Origin: Halorussus salinus
GTDB taxonomy: Archaea; Halobacteriota; Halobacteria; Halobacteriales; Haladaptataceae
Reading direction: 5' to 3'
Length of the DNA stretch: 64,000 bases
Assembly: GCF_004765815.2 (NCBI RefSeq)
Contig: NZ_ML974128.1
Location: 1-64,000, forward strand
Of this stretch, positions 34,785-42,516 are shown in pieces. The position numbers and the translations under genes are program-made. Below the pieces are notes generated by a model that had not been told where the DNA came from, did not search any database, and saw only the letters and a program-made list of their open reading frames with translations. Positions within the stretch are counted from its first letter, which is position 1, and each line of letters begins with the position of its first letter.

Positions 34785-35315
34785 ATGGCACGACAGAAAG
34801 CGTTCAGTCGAGATGGCGAAGTAAGCGGACAGACGGTGCGGTCGGTCGTAGACGGCGTCGGGCAGTTCTCCAGCGCGTACGAAGACCGGGCGCTCGACAT
34901 CTTGAACGACCACGGCCTGCCCGAACCCGAGGAGGACGAGTGGTACTCGTGGGGCGCGTACATCGACGCCTTCGAGGACCTCGCGGACACCGTCGGCCCG
35001 AAGACCGTCACCAAAATCGGCTCCGAGATTCCCGACCTCGTGGAGTGGCCGCCGACCATCGACAACGTGGAAGGCGCGCTCGCCGCCCTCGACGAGCAGT
35101 ACCAGAACACCCATCGCGGCGACGAAATCGGTTACTACGACTTCGAGAAGTCCAGCGACAGCGGCGGCGTCATCGAGTGCAAGAACCCCTACCCCGACGC
35201 GCTCGACGAGGGCCTGCTGAAGGCCACCGCCGAGAAGTTCAGCGACGACGGCGCGTTCGTCCGCGTCGAACAGACCAGCGACGGCGAGGTCTCGACGTTC
35301 CAGATTTCGTGGTAA
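34785..35315 (+). CDS. Conserved haloarchaeal protein of unknown function
   Basis: A 176-residue acidic protein starting MARQKAFSRDGEVSGQTVRS. Similar proteins are common in haloarchaea. The C-terminal third (IECKNPYPDALDEGLLKATA, then VRVEQTSDGEVSTFQISW) is reminiscent of V4R/haem-NO-binding-like sensor domains, in which a YP...D...G pattern precedes a ligand-binding region. That likeness is weak, and Cys residues found in relatives are missing here. The promoter region is AT-rich, with a TATA-like tract near 34740. Confidence 0.6.
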   Translation: MARQKAFSRDGEVSGQTVRSVVDGVGQFSSAYEDRALDILNDHGLPEPEEDEWYSWGAYIDAFEDLADTVGPKTVTKIGSEIPDLVEWPPTIDNVEGALAALDEQYQNTHRGDEIGYYDFEKSSDSGGVIECKNPYPDALDEGLLKATAEKFSDDGAFVRVEQTSDGEVSTFQISW

Positions 35316-35362
35316 GTCGCCTCTCCTCGAACGATTAGACAGCGTTTCACCGCGTCTCTCGA

Positions 35363-36409
35363 CTACTGCGGCGACGTGTACTCCATCCCGAGGACCTCCC
35401 GAGCGCGCTCGGGGTCGGTGACGACCTCCCGCCCCAGCGTCTCGGCGAGTTCGACCGCCATCTCCACTACCTCGGAGTTCTTCTCGACGAGTTCGTCGCT
35501 GTGGGGGTACTTCCAGTAGGCGTCCTCGATACCGACGCGCACGACGTTCGCGCCCGCTATCAGCCCCATCGCCAGCATCGGAAGCCAGTTTCGCCCGCCG
35601 GGATAGAGACCGACGACGCTGTTCTCGACCGTCTGGCGCACGTTGTAGATTTCCGAGAGGACCTTGAAGTACGACCACGGGTCGTTGCCCGTCGTCAGCG
35701 AGTCGTGGGCACCCGCCCGGATGCAGAGGACGAACGGGTCCCAGACGGCCTCGTGCTGGTCGAAGACGTGGTATTTCAGGTCCCGCAGGACGTGGGTGTC
35801 GTACAGTTGGAAGACGGGCTTGACGCCGTTCTCCTCGTAGTACCGGACCGCCTCCGTGATGGACGACAGCGAGTGAAGCGCGCCAGCGCCGAACAGTCCC
35901 GGCGGGAGGACGACGCCACCCTGACAGTACTTGTTGCCGTCACCGCGTTCGAGGAGGTCCGCGACGCCCGACACGTAATCCGCGTGAGGACTGACCTCCC
36001 AGCCTTGGCTGAAGGTTACCACGTCGCCGCACTCCTCGAACACGGGGTCCAGCAGGTCCACCAGCAGGTCGTTGTCGTTCCACCGCGGGCGACGGTCCTC
36101 GTCGCGGGGGTGGACGTGGACCGCCGCGGCACCGGCCTCCACGCTGTCTACCAGTTCCTGAATCTGCTCGCCCTTCGAGTCGGGGACCGCGGGGTAGTGT
36201 TCCCCGCCGGGTTGCCACCCCGGACAGGCCGTCTCGATGACGACGGGACTGTCCATCGTGTCGATTTGCTCCTCGTCGTGGACCGGGAAGAACTGCTCGG
36301 CGGCCTCCCGCGTGAACGTGCCCGACGGCTCCAACTCGTCGAACGCGAGGTCGTCGTAGAGGTTTCTGTGCAGGGAGTCGCCGTCCGAATCGGAGCTGTC
36401 CGGTGCCAT
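35363..36409 (-). CDS. BKACE-family beta-keto acid cleavage enzyme
   Basis: A 348-residue member of the 3-keto-5-aminohexanoate cleavage family. These zinc enzymes condense a beta-keto acid with acetyl-CoA to give acetoacetate and a CoA ester. The metal site is AAAVHVHPRDEDRRPRWNDN (HxH), with further motifs GVVLPPGLFGAGALHSLSSI, VRVGIEDAYWKYP and the C-terminal region. The first 50 residues are an extra acidic extension. The specific keto acid cannot be told. No coenzyme A transferase neighbour is present. Confidence 0.85.
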   Translation of the reverse strand: MAPDSSDSDGDSLHRNLYDDLAFDELEPSGTFTREAAEQFFPVHDEEQIDTMDSPVVIETACPGWQPGGEHYPAVPDSKGEQIQELVDSVEAGAAAVHVHPRDEDRRPRWNDNDLLVDLLDPVFEECGDVVTFSQGWEVSPHADYVSGVADLLERGDGNKYCQGGVVLPPGLFGAGALHSLSSITEAVRYYEENGVKPVFQLYDTHVLRDLKYHVFDQHEAVWDPFVLCIRAGAHDSLTTGNDPWSYFKVLSEIYNVRQTVENSVVGLYPGGRNWLPMLAMGLIAGANVVRVGIEDAYWKYPHSDELVEKNSEVVEMAVELAETLGREVVTDPERAREVLGMEYTSPQ

Positions 36410-36599
36410 AGCGTTCGGAATTGAGCTAACTTTTATTTAATACTTTTTTTAATTAATAATAAGAAATGTCCAGTCTCTCCCGGATTCTCGGACAAATGAG
36501 TGAAGCAGTAGAAATAGTCTCTTTTCCATCAAATATGCCAAAATCGTAGTGCTACGCGAGGTTTATAGACTAACAGAGTGAATTGGTAACTGACTGGTT

Positions 36600-36746
36600 A
36601 TGGGGAAAGAAAGAACCGAAAACGTGTCGAAAGGGATAATGACAGCAGTAGCCGCGGCAAAGATATCTCAACAAGAAGTCTGGAATATATGGGGCGTACT
36701 CTCGATTTTCATCTTAATTCTCACGGTCCATTTGGTCATATTCTGA
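36600..36746 (+). CDS. 48-residue membrane peptide in an AT-rich gap
   Basis: An ATG at 36600 opens a 48-codon frame: a polar N-terminal part (MGKERTENVSKGIMTAVAAA) and a single hydrophobic helix (WGVLSIFILILTVHLVIF) to the stop. A TATA-like gtttatagac lies about 35 bp upstream, fitting a start site near the ATG. It lies in a 490-bp AT-rich stretch (36410-36897) with no other gene. Single-helix peptides like this may be toxins or membrane modulators, but nothing here fixes a role. Confidence 0.4.
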   Translation: MGKERTENVSKGIMTAVAAAKISQQEVWNIWGVLSIFILILTVHLVIF

Positions 36747-36897
36747 TTGACTGGGCAATTGGAAACTTCGAAAATAGCGATGAAGCACATTCTGTATCTT
36801 CTGAAATTAGTTTCTCTCGATAGAACAGTTCGAAGCTTCCAAATAGCCGAGAATCAGGCGGAGTCCCGACGTGAACTGAAAAATGAACTGCGGGGGT

Positions 36898-37179
36898 TCA
36901 GCTGAGTAGTTGAGCGTCCAAGTATTGGAGAGTCGCCTCATCCTCCATCTCTTGGTAGGTCTGGAACGCCGTGTTCTCACGGACGAACTGATCGAGTTCT
37001 TCTCGCGGAATCGCTCGGTAGGCGGCGGGAGTTCGCCACCTCCAGCCGCCCGTGTCGAAGAACTCTCCACACGACTGGAAGTTGGTGTACTGTTGCATGA
37101 ATCGGTCCGAGAAGACGGGTCGGAGAGGGAGCTTCTTGTTCTCGGGAACCCGATCGAGGTAACTGCGGTCTGAAAGCAT
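36898..37179 (-). CDS. Small conserved haloarchaeal protein, unknown
   Basis: A 93-residue protein starting MLSDRSYLDRVPENKKLPLR. It is helical and rich in aromatic residues (FMQQYTNFQSCGEFFDTGGW), ending ATLQYLDAQLLS. I do not recognise a named family. The GC content is moderate. Its start codon lies about 60 bp downstream of the decayed provirus genes, and it may be part of the same remnant. Confidence 0.5.
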   Translation of the reverse strand: MLSDRSYLDRVPENKKLPLRPVFSDRFMQQYTNFQSCGEFFDTGGWRWRTPAAYRAIPREELDQFVRENTAFQTYQEMEDEATLQYLDAQLLS

Positions 37180-37242
37180 TGCAATTCAATATAACCGCCA
37201 GAAGTTAAAAGGGTTCGCTTACCACGGTGAAAGTGAAACTGG

Positions 37243-37560
37243 TCAGACTGCGCCCTCAACTACCCTGACCGCCGGATACAGCCACCGCGACCAGAGGAGG
37301 TCCAACGGCGTCGGCCACCCGAAGGCGTGTTCGAGCGCGTCGTCGAGCGCGACCAGCACGCCGACCAGCGCGAGCCCGCGATGGCCGACCAGTAGGGACG
37401 CGCGAGGAGCGCCACGAGCGCGGCGCACAGGCCGACGAGCGTGATGGCCGCCCCGACAGTCGCGTAGTGCCGCCACGTGAGCGCGAAGCCGACGAGCGCC
37501 GCCAGCGTCGGGCCAGCGACAGCCCACGCTTCACGGTCGGTCCCCACCGCCACCACAGGT
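37243..37560 (-). pseudogene. Frameshifted small membrane protein of haloviral/proviral type
   Basis: Two adjoining frames make up one likely protein. The upstream part reads REAWAVAGPTLAALVGFALT, then WRHYATVGAAITLVGL and CAALVALLA. After a shift near 37395-37410 it continues SLLVGHRGLALVGVLVALDD, ALEHAFGWPTPLDLLWSRWL and ends at 37243. Hydrophobic proteins with the phrase LDDALEHAFG-PTPLD are familiar from haloarchaeal proviruses. The break is either a real mutation or a sequencing error. Confidence 0.5.
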
Positions 37561-37849
37561 AGGCGACGTGAGCGCACCAGCCGCGGTAGGTGTAGCCGTT
37601 GCACGGACACTCGGCGCCAAGGCTTCCGTCGAGGAGGGCGAACAGCACGCGGTGGTGTGCGAGGTCATCGCGGCCGTCGGTGTACCCCATGAGTAGGTCG
37701 AACTCGGCCGCGTTGGCGGGGCCGCACTCGGCGGGTGCGGCCTGCGCTCGCTTCCACGATTTGCTGTACGTCCACCCTTCGGGGAAGGTGAGACGAGGAG
37801 GTTCGCCGATGCCCTGAACCGCATCGGCGCGAGCCTTCTCGATGCTCAA
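37530..37849 (-). CDS. SWIM zinc-finger protein of a provirus remnant (3' end uncertain)
   Basis: A protein starting at TTG 37849 (overlapping the previous stop as TTGA) reads MSIEKARADAVQGIGEPPRL, then FDLLMGYTDGRDDLAHHRVL. It contains a SWIM motif CPCNGYTYRGWCAH (Cys81, Cys83, Cys92, His94; CxCx8CxH). SWIM fingers bind DNA or proteins. After WRW the frame stays open to 37256 but turns into Arg/Ser-rich shadow sequence, so the true end was probably lost or altered. The unit is tightly packed with two zinc-ribbon genes upstream. Confidence 0.5.
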
Positions 37850-37950
37850 GCGCCGTCACCTCCGGTACACTCGGGACAGAACCGCCGCGGGATGCCGCCG
37901 CGCGAGGTCTCGGTCGTGAGCCGCGCACCGCAGTCGGGGCAGAATCTCAC
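37846..37950 (-). CDS. 34-residue zinc-ribbon protein
   Basis: A GTG at 37950 overlaps the preceding stop as GTGA and opens a 34-residue frame, read RFCPDCGARLTTETSRGGIP then RRFCPECTGGDGA. The two CPxC knuckles (CPDC and CPEC) form a complete zinc ribbon. An upstream GTG at 37959 would add three residues. Overlapping start and stop codons on both sides suggest a real, compact, virus-like gene string. Confidence 0.5.
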   Translation of the reverse strand: MRFCPDCGARLTTETSRGGIPRRFCPECTGGDGA

Positions 37951-38057
37951 GGCCGACACCTCCCGTCATCGAGGGCAGGACACTGCTTCTGCTCTCGGTC
38001 GATGACGAAGCCGCAGAACTCGCAGACGGTGGTCGCGGGGCCGGACGCACGGCTCAC
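37947..38057 (-). CDS. 36-residue zinc-finger-like protein
   Basis: From GTG 38057 the frame reads SRASGPATTVCEFCGFVIDR and EQKQCPALDDGRCRP. It has the Cys set CEFC and C...C. It is the first gene of a minus-strand string that starts about 60 bp from the 3' end of tRNA-Pro. Its stop overlaps the next start (GTGA). Function unknown. Confidence 0.45.
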   Translation of the reverse strand: MSRASGPATTVCEFCGFVIDREQKQCPALDDGRCRP

Positions 38058-38078
38058 GCTGACCACCTCGATTTGGCG

Positions 38079-38103
38079 AAAAAGCGGCAAAGAACGCCGC
38101 TTT
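38079..38103 (-). terminator. Hairpin terminator downstream of tRNA-Pro
   Basis: An 8-bp perfect stem (aaagcggc / gccgcttt) with a 7-nt loop lies 15 nt past the tRNA 3' end. On the minus strand it is followed by five T residues. It probably ends the tRNA transcript; it could also belong to the attachment region of the integrated element. Confidence 0.5.
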
Positions 38104-38117
38104 CCTTTATTTTGGAG

Positions 38118-38188
38118 TGGGACCGCCGAGATTCGAACTCAGGTCCTACCGACCCCATCGGCAGAGGATACCACTACCCTACGGTCCC
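38118..38188 (-). tRNA. tRNA-Pro (GGG)
   Basis: A 71-nt minus-strand tRNA. The acceptor stem gggaccg pairs with cggtccc. The anticodon arm tgccg-atggggt-cggta gives anticodon GGG. The T arm is ctgag-ttcgaat-ctcgg and the discriminator is A. No intron, no encoded CCA. Its 3' end faces the provirus-like remnant, the usual orientation for integrase attachment at a tRNA. Confidence 0.93.
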
Positions 38189-38260
38189 GCAATGCACTTC
38201 GGGTGCAATCAAACAAAAGCCCGTCCCGGAGTTAAGCGCTTCGTTTCGCGTCGAGCGATT

Positions 38261-39358
38261 TCAGGCGGACTCCTCGTCGCCCTCGTCCGAATCCTCGTTC
38301 GCGTCGCGCGGGACCACCAAGTCCCCGTCGTCGCGGACCGCCAGACTCGCCAGCGCGTCGTTCTCGTACACCGCGACGCCGTGCATGCGGCCGATGACGT
38401 AGCCGTCGTGGTCCGACTCGACGGTCGCCTTCGACTCGCCGTGGGGCGTGCAGATGTCCGCAATCGCGTCGCCCGACTCGATTACGTCGCCCGCTTCGAC
38501 GCGGTGGCGCGCGATGCCCGGCGTCTCGGTGTGAGGGTGGACCGCGCGCTTGACGGGGTACTCGACCGGCGGCTCTGGACCGACCGCGCCGGGGTCCGGG
38601 TCGCCGGAGAGGAGACCGAGTTCCCGCATGACGTTCCGGACGCCCTCGACGCCAGCCTCGCGCACGTCCTCCTCGACGACCGCGTGGCCGCCCAACTCCG
38701 CGGTGAACGCCGGGATTCCCGCGTTGTTCAGCGCCGCGCCCGCGGTCGAACGCTGGAGGTTCTGCTCGGTGTACTCGTCGGCGGCGTACTCGTTGACGAC
38801 CGGCATTCCGAACGCCTCCGCGAGCGATTCGAGTTCGTCCGCGAGGTCGTGGGCTTCGTCTTCGGTGCGCTCCTCGCCGTAGAGGACCCTATCTCGAATC
38901 AGGAACGGCATCGACCCGACGTGGGCGGTGTGGAGGTCCACGAGCGCGTCCGCGGAGTCGGCGAACTCGTCGTAGACGCGCTCGTCCACGAGTTGCTGGA
39001 CGCTCGGCGGGCGACTGCTCTCGGCGTCGGGGTCCGGGAAGTAGCGGTTCGGGTCCTCGTCGTCGTAGTAGGAGGTCCGGGTGGTGCGGCGCAGGCCCGC
39101 GGGGTTGAGGGTCGGGACGCAGACCACGGTGCCCCGGATTTCGGCGGCCAACTCGTCGGTCATCACGTCCTGTGCGACCGCGAGGCCCGTGACCTCGTTA
39201 CCGTGGATGGCGGCCGTAATCCAGAGTGTCGGACCGTCCTCCTCGCCCTCGGCGATGAGGACGGGGAGTCGTTCGGGGGTACCGGTCGGGAGGTCGGTCA
39301 CGTCGAGCCACCCGGTCACGAGTTCGCCGGGAACGGACTCAGCAGTTCCGAGTTGCAT
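38261..39358 (-). CDS. Succinylglutamate desuccinylase/aspartoacylase-family zinc hydrolase
   Basis: A 365-residue enzyme of the M14-like AstE/AspA family. The zinc motif is LWITAAIHGNEVTGLAVAQD (HxxE), the second His is in ALVDLHTAHVGSMPFLIRD, and the catalytic Glu is in FTAELGGHAVVEE. A C-terminal barrel-like domain has RHRVEAGDVIESGDAIADIC. The family removes acyl groups from amino acids or splits amide-linked compounds; the substrate is unknown. It is a single-gene unit. Confidence 0.85.
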   Translation of the reverse strand: MQLGTAESVPGELVTGWLDVTDLPTGTPERLPVLIAEGEEDGPTLWITAAIHGNEVTGLAVAQDVMTDELAAEIRGTVVCVPTLNPAGLRRTTRTSYYDDEDPNRYFPDPDAESSRPPSVQQLVDERVYDEFADSADALVDLHTAHVGSMPFLIRDRVLYGEERTEDEAHDLADELESLAEAFGMPVVNEYAADEYTEQNLQRSTAGAALNNAGIPAFTAELGGHAVVEEDVREAGVEGVRNVMRELGLLSGDPDPGAVGPEPPVEYPVKRAVHPHTETPGIARHRVEAGDVIESGDAIADICTPHGESKATVESDHDGYVIGRMHGVAVYENDALASLAVRDDGDLVVPRDANEDSDEGDEESA

Positions 39359-39498
39359 GACTGGCAGGTGTCCGGGCGGGGTGAAAAAACTGGGTTTGGC
39401 GGCAGGCGGGAACTAGAATCGCGGACTCGAACACGGACTTGTGGACTCGAACACCAGCGTATCCAACATCGACTCATCGAACACTGTCCTCCGACCCG

Positions 39499-39640
39499 GC
39501 GTGCGCGGGCGCGGCCACTGGGCCGCGCCCATCGCGCGAGGGAGGGGTCGCGTTCAGGCGACCCCGAGGCTGGGGAGGAGTGAGGTCCGCGGTGGCGGTG
39601 CGGTCGCGGTGACTCCATCGCTCAAGCCTGAAGCTAGCTT
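39499..39640 (+). repeat. Dispersed GC-rich hairpin repeat, copy A (in the 39359-39766 gap)
   Basis: Order of parts: a 10-bp perfect hairpin (gggcgcggcc actg ggccgcgccc, 39507-39530), then cgcgcgaggg, then a second stem (ggggtcgc / gcgacccc, 39544-39565), then a purine-rich ctggggaggagtgagg, then gcggt/gcggtg iterations, ending ctcaagcctgaagctagctt (39620-39640). The same parts recur at 51.3, 52.7, 54.5 and 62.7 kb. The rest of the gap shows no gene. Confidence 0.65.
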
Positions 39641-39766
39641 CACTCTCGTTTTCACCCCGTCTCTCGCACCACTTCGCGTCTTCACTGCCCTCCTCGCGTT
39701 TGTACCACGACTCGACGCTCGTTCCTACAGCCTGAGCCAGAAAATTCCAAAAAGCAGAACTACCGA

Positions 39767-40636
39767 CTACACCAGCACACGCTCTAATTCGACCGCCAAC
39801 CCCGATTCCGCATCGGCGTCCCCGGCCATCGTCCCGAGACAGACCGCGGCGTCGTCGGGCGTGAAACAGGCGACCAACTGGCCCGACTCCGCGTCCTCGG
39901 CCTCGATGACGCCCGGTGCGTACACCTGCGCGCCCCGCGCGACCTCCTCGGCCGCGCTCGGCGCGATGGTGACTGCGGGGAGATGGGAGAGCGCGCGCTC
40001 TGCGGGCCGGACGACCTCCCGGAGCCAGTCGTCCTCGCCCTCCTCGTGCCAGCGCGCGAGGCCGTCCGCGAACTCCTCCATGGTCACCAGCGTCGCGTCG
40101 TCGAAGGGGTCGGTCGCGGTCCGGCGCAGGTCGCCCATGTGCGCGCCCGTGCCGAGCGCGAGGCCGAGGTCGTGACAGAGCTTCCGGATGTAGGTCCCGC
40201 TCTCGCACCGGATTCGCAGGAGGGCCTGTCGGTCTTTTACCTCTAGCACGTCGAGGTCGTGGACCTCCCGGACGCGGAGTCGGCGAGCGACCGCGCTCTT
40301 CTTCGGCGGTTTCTGGTAGAGCGGTCCCTCGAACTCCGCCGCGATGGCCTCGATGTCGCCCGGAGGTTCGTCGTGGAGTTCCAGCACCGCGACGTACTCC
40401 TTGGCCCCTTCGAGGAACACCTGCGAGAGGCGGGTCGCCGCGCCGGTCAGCGTCGGGAGACAGCCCGTGACCTTCGGGTCCAAGGTTCCGGCGTGGGCGG
40501 CTTGGTCCACCTCTGCCAAATCGCGGACCCACGCCGCGACCTGATGGGCCGAGGGGCCGGGCGGCTTGTCGAGGTTCACGACGCCGAAGGCGAGCAGTTC
40601 GTCGGGGGTCCGTTCGTCCGGTGGTCCGCGGAGCAT
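39767..40636 (-). CDS. truB: tRNA pseudouridine synthase (TruB/Cbf5 family)
   Basis: A 289-residue protein from the ATG at 40636 (MLRGPPDERTPDELLAFGVV). The catalytic Asp is in AAHAGTLDPKVTGCLPTLTG. Other TruB/Cbf5 motifs are LLRIRCESGTYIRKLCHDLG and a C-terminal PUA-like domain (ARGAQVYAPGVIEAEDAESG). The archaeal enzyme works with H/ACA guide RNPs on rRNA and also makes Psi55 in tRNA. It lies 5 bp downstream of cmk, the usual archaeal order. The frame open to 40963 overlaps cmk and is not used. Confidence 0.95.
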   Translation of the reverse strand: MLRGPPDERTPDELLAFGVVNLDKPPGPSAHQVAAWVRDLAEVDQAAHAGTLDPKVTGCLPTLTGAATRLSQVFLEGAKEYVAVLELHDEPPGDIEAIAAEFEGPLYQKPPKKSAVARRLRVREVHDLDVLEVKDRQALLRIRCESGTYIRKLCHDLGLALGTGAHMGDLRRTATDPFDDATLVTMEEFADGLARWHEEGEDDWLREVVRPAERALSHLPAVTIAPSAAEEVARGAQVYAPGVIEAEDAESGQLVACFTPDDAAVCLGTMAGDADAESGLAVELERVLV

Positions 40637-40641
40637 GGGGG

Positions 40642-41217
40642 TCAGAAGTCGTAGTTCGCGTCCACGGGGTACTTGCCTTCGTCGGTCTCGGGGTCGTACT
40701 CGTCGATTGCGGTCACGAGCATGTCCAGCACCGCGGGAGCGTTCCACCGCGCGGTGTTGACCGAGAGGTCGTAGATGGTGAGGTCGGTGATGTCGATGCC
40801 GTAGTACTCCCGGTAGCGCTCGGCCTCGCTCCCCTGTCGGGCCGCGGTCTCCTCGCGGGTCTCCTCGACGGCCTTCTCCTCGCGGTCGGCGATGCGCTCG
40901 GCGCGAACGTCGAGGGGCGCGTCGAGCCAGATGCGGAAGTCGGCGTGGTCGCCCGCCAGCCACCCGGCGAGGCGGGATTCGAGGACTACGTCGTCGCGCT
41001 CGGCCGCGATTTGCTGGAGGCGACGGTCCAAGTCGCGGTCTATCTGGTCGTCCTCCTCGGCGAGTTTGTTGAACTCCAGCGTCGTGTAGTCGCGCTCGTC
41101 GGCCAACTCGCGGAAGATGTCTCCGCCGCTGATGTGGTCGTAGCCGAGCGTGTCCGCCAACTCCGAGGCGGTCGTACTCTTGCCGCTACCCGGTGGTCCG
41201 GAGACGGTAATTAGCAT
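40642..41217 (-). CDS. cmk: Cytidylate kinase (archaeal type 2)
   Basis: A 191-residue P-loop kinase that phosphorylates CMP and dCMP. The P-loop is [20 protein letters not shown], with [40 protein letters not shown] and [20 protein letters not shown]. These are typical of the short archaeal CMP kinases. It is followed closely by truB. Confidence 0.95.
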   Translation of the reverse strand: MLITVSGPPGSGKSTTASELADTLGYDHISGGDIFRELADERDYTTLEFNKLAEEDDQIDRDLDRRLQQIAAERDDVVLESRLAGWLAGDHADFRIWLDAPLDVRAERIADREEKAVEETREETAARQGSEAERYREYYGIDITDLTIYDLSVNTARWNAPAVLDMLVTAIDEYDPETDEGKYPVDANYDF

Positions 41218-41420
41218 ATCTCCACTCGGAGTGGAGGTATGAAAGAGGTTTTGAACTTCGCTGGCGGCTTGCGGACGACAGTTCTGAAGCTAGTGTCTTC
41301 GACAAATTCTGAGCGACGAGAAGAACGCGCACTGATGGAAAACGAACGCGAGCCGACCGACGGAACTGCCCGGCAAAAAACGACCGCGAAGATGGAATCC
41401 CGACCCTTCCGACAACCGCC

Positions 41421-42338
41421 TTACGTCGGCGTGGTCTGGATGTTCAGCGACTTCCGGATGAGCTGGGTCAGGCTCATCGAGCAGAGGAAGTACCAGATGA
41501 TCCACATCTGCATCGGGCCGAGGACCTTCGCCCGCCACGTCGCCTCGCCGATGAGCGGCGCGACGATTCGGGTCTCGCCAGCCGCGACGTGGCCGTCGAG
41601 GACCATCCAGTATATCCAGAGGAAGACGGGGATGGTGACGAACATCGTCCAGACCATCGGGCGGAACTGCTCTTTGAACATGCCCAACTGGTCGCCCATC
41701 GCGTCCATCTGCTCCTCGCGAATCTCCTCGAGCGCCTCGTCGTCGCCGCGCTCGCGAGCGTCCTTGCGCTTGTCCTGAATCTTCTTCATGCGCTCCTGAT
41801 AGGCGCTCATCTTGTCCATGTCCATCAGGTTCGCTTGCAGGAGGGTGCTGAACAGGCCGGTCAGGAGCGCGACGACCAACACGACGACGTAGAAGGGCAA
41901 CACGCTATCGACGGGACCGATGAATATCTCGACCGTACTCCCCACGACGTTGCGCACCGGCTGTTGAGAGTAGCCGAGGAACAACCCGCCAGCGCCGACC
42001 GCGGCGAGTTTGTCCCACGTGGTCCACGACGACTCCTCGGAATCGACATCCGCGTCGTCGCCGTCCGTGGTCGGCGTCTGGGTCGTACTCGGTACGTCGT
42101 CGTCCAACGCCGTCTCGACGGCGTCGGGGTCGGCGAGTCGGAACTCGTCGCCGACGCTCTCCAACACGTCCTTTTCGATGAGTCGGCCCCACTGCCCGCT
42201 GGTGAGGGCGTCGTTAACGTCGGCCCACTCGATTCGTTCGGAGCCGCCGTCGGTGCGGTCGTAGACGACCGCTAGGGCGTCGGCCATCGCCGAATCGTCG
42301 GCGATGAGCGACTCGATTTTGTCCGCGGTCCGTGCCAT
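41421..42338 (-). CDS. DUF106 membrane protein (YidC/Get1/EMC3-related insertase)
   Basis: A 305-residue membrane protein of the DUF106/Oxa1 superfamily. Three hydrophobic segments are seen, the first in FIGPVDSVLPFYVVVLVVAL, with a charged coiled coil (KMSAYQERMKKIQDKRKDAR) between helices. The last two helices are RPMVWTMFVTIPVFLWIYWM and GPMQMWIIWYFLCSMSLTQL. Such proteins help insert short membrane proteins beside SecY. The first 105 residues are a soluble, acidic domain. The normal neighbours adk and cmk flank it at a distance. Confidence 0.9.
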   Translation of the reverse strand: MARTADKIESLIADDSAMADALAVVYDRTDGGSERIEWADVNDALTSGQWGRLIEKDVLESVGDEFRLADPDAVETALDDDVPSTTQTPTTDGDDADVDSEESSWTTWDKLAAVGAGGLFLGYSQQPVRNVVGSTVEIFIGPVDSVLPFYVVVLVVALLTGLFSTLLQANLMDMDKMSAYQERMKKIQDKRKDARERGDDEALEEIREEQMDAMGDQLGMFKEQFRPMVWTMFVTIPVFLWIYWMVLDGHVAAGETRIVAPLIGEATWRAKVLGPMQMWIIWYFLCSMSLTQLIRKSLNIQTTPT

Positions 42339-42516
42339 TGTGACAGATTTGGAATCCCCCGGTTAATCAAGTTTCGCTCTCGTGCGCACGGAGCGAGGAG
42401 TACGAGGAGTTTCCGGTGGGTCGCTCGTCGCCGCGGACGAGGAGGGCCACGGGTCGTCTCCGGCACCGACCGTACGCGGCCAGAGGAACTAAATAGGGAC
42501 TCTCGGACCGTTTCGT

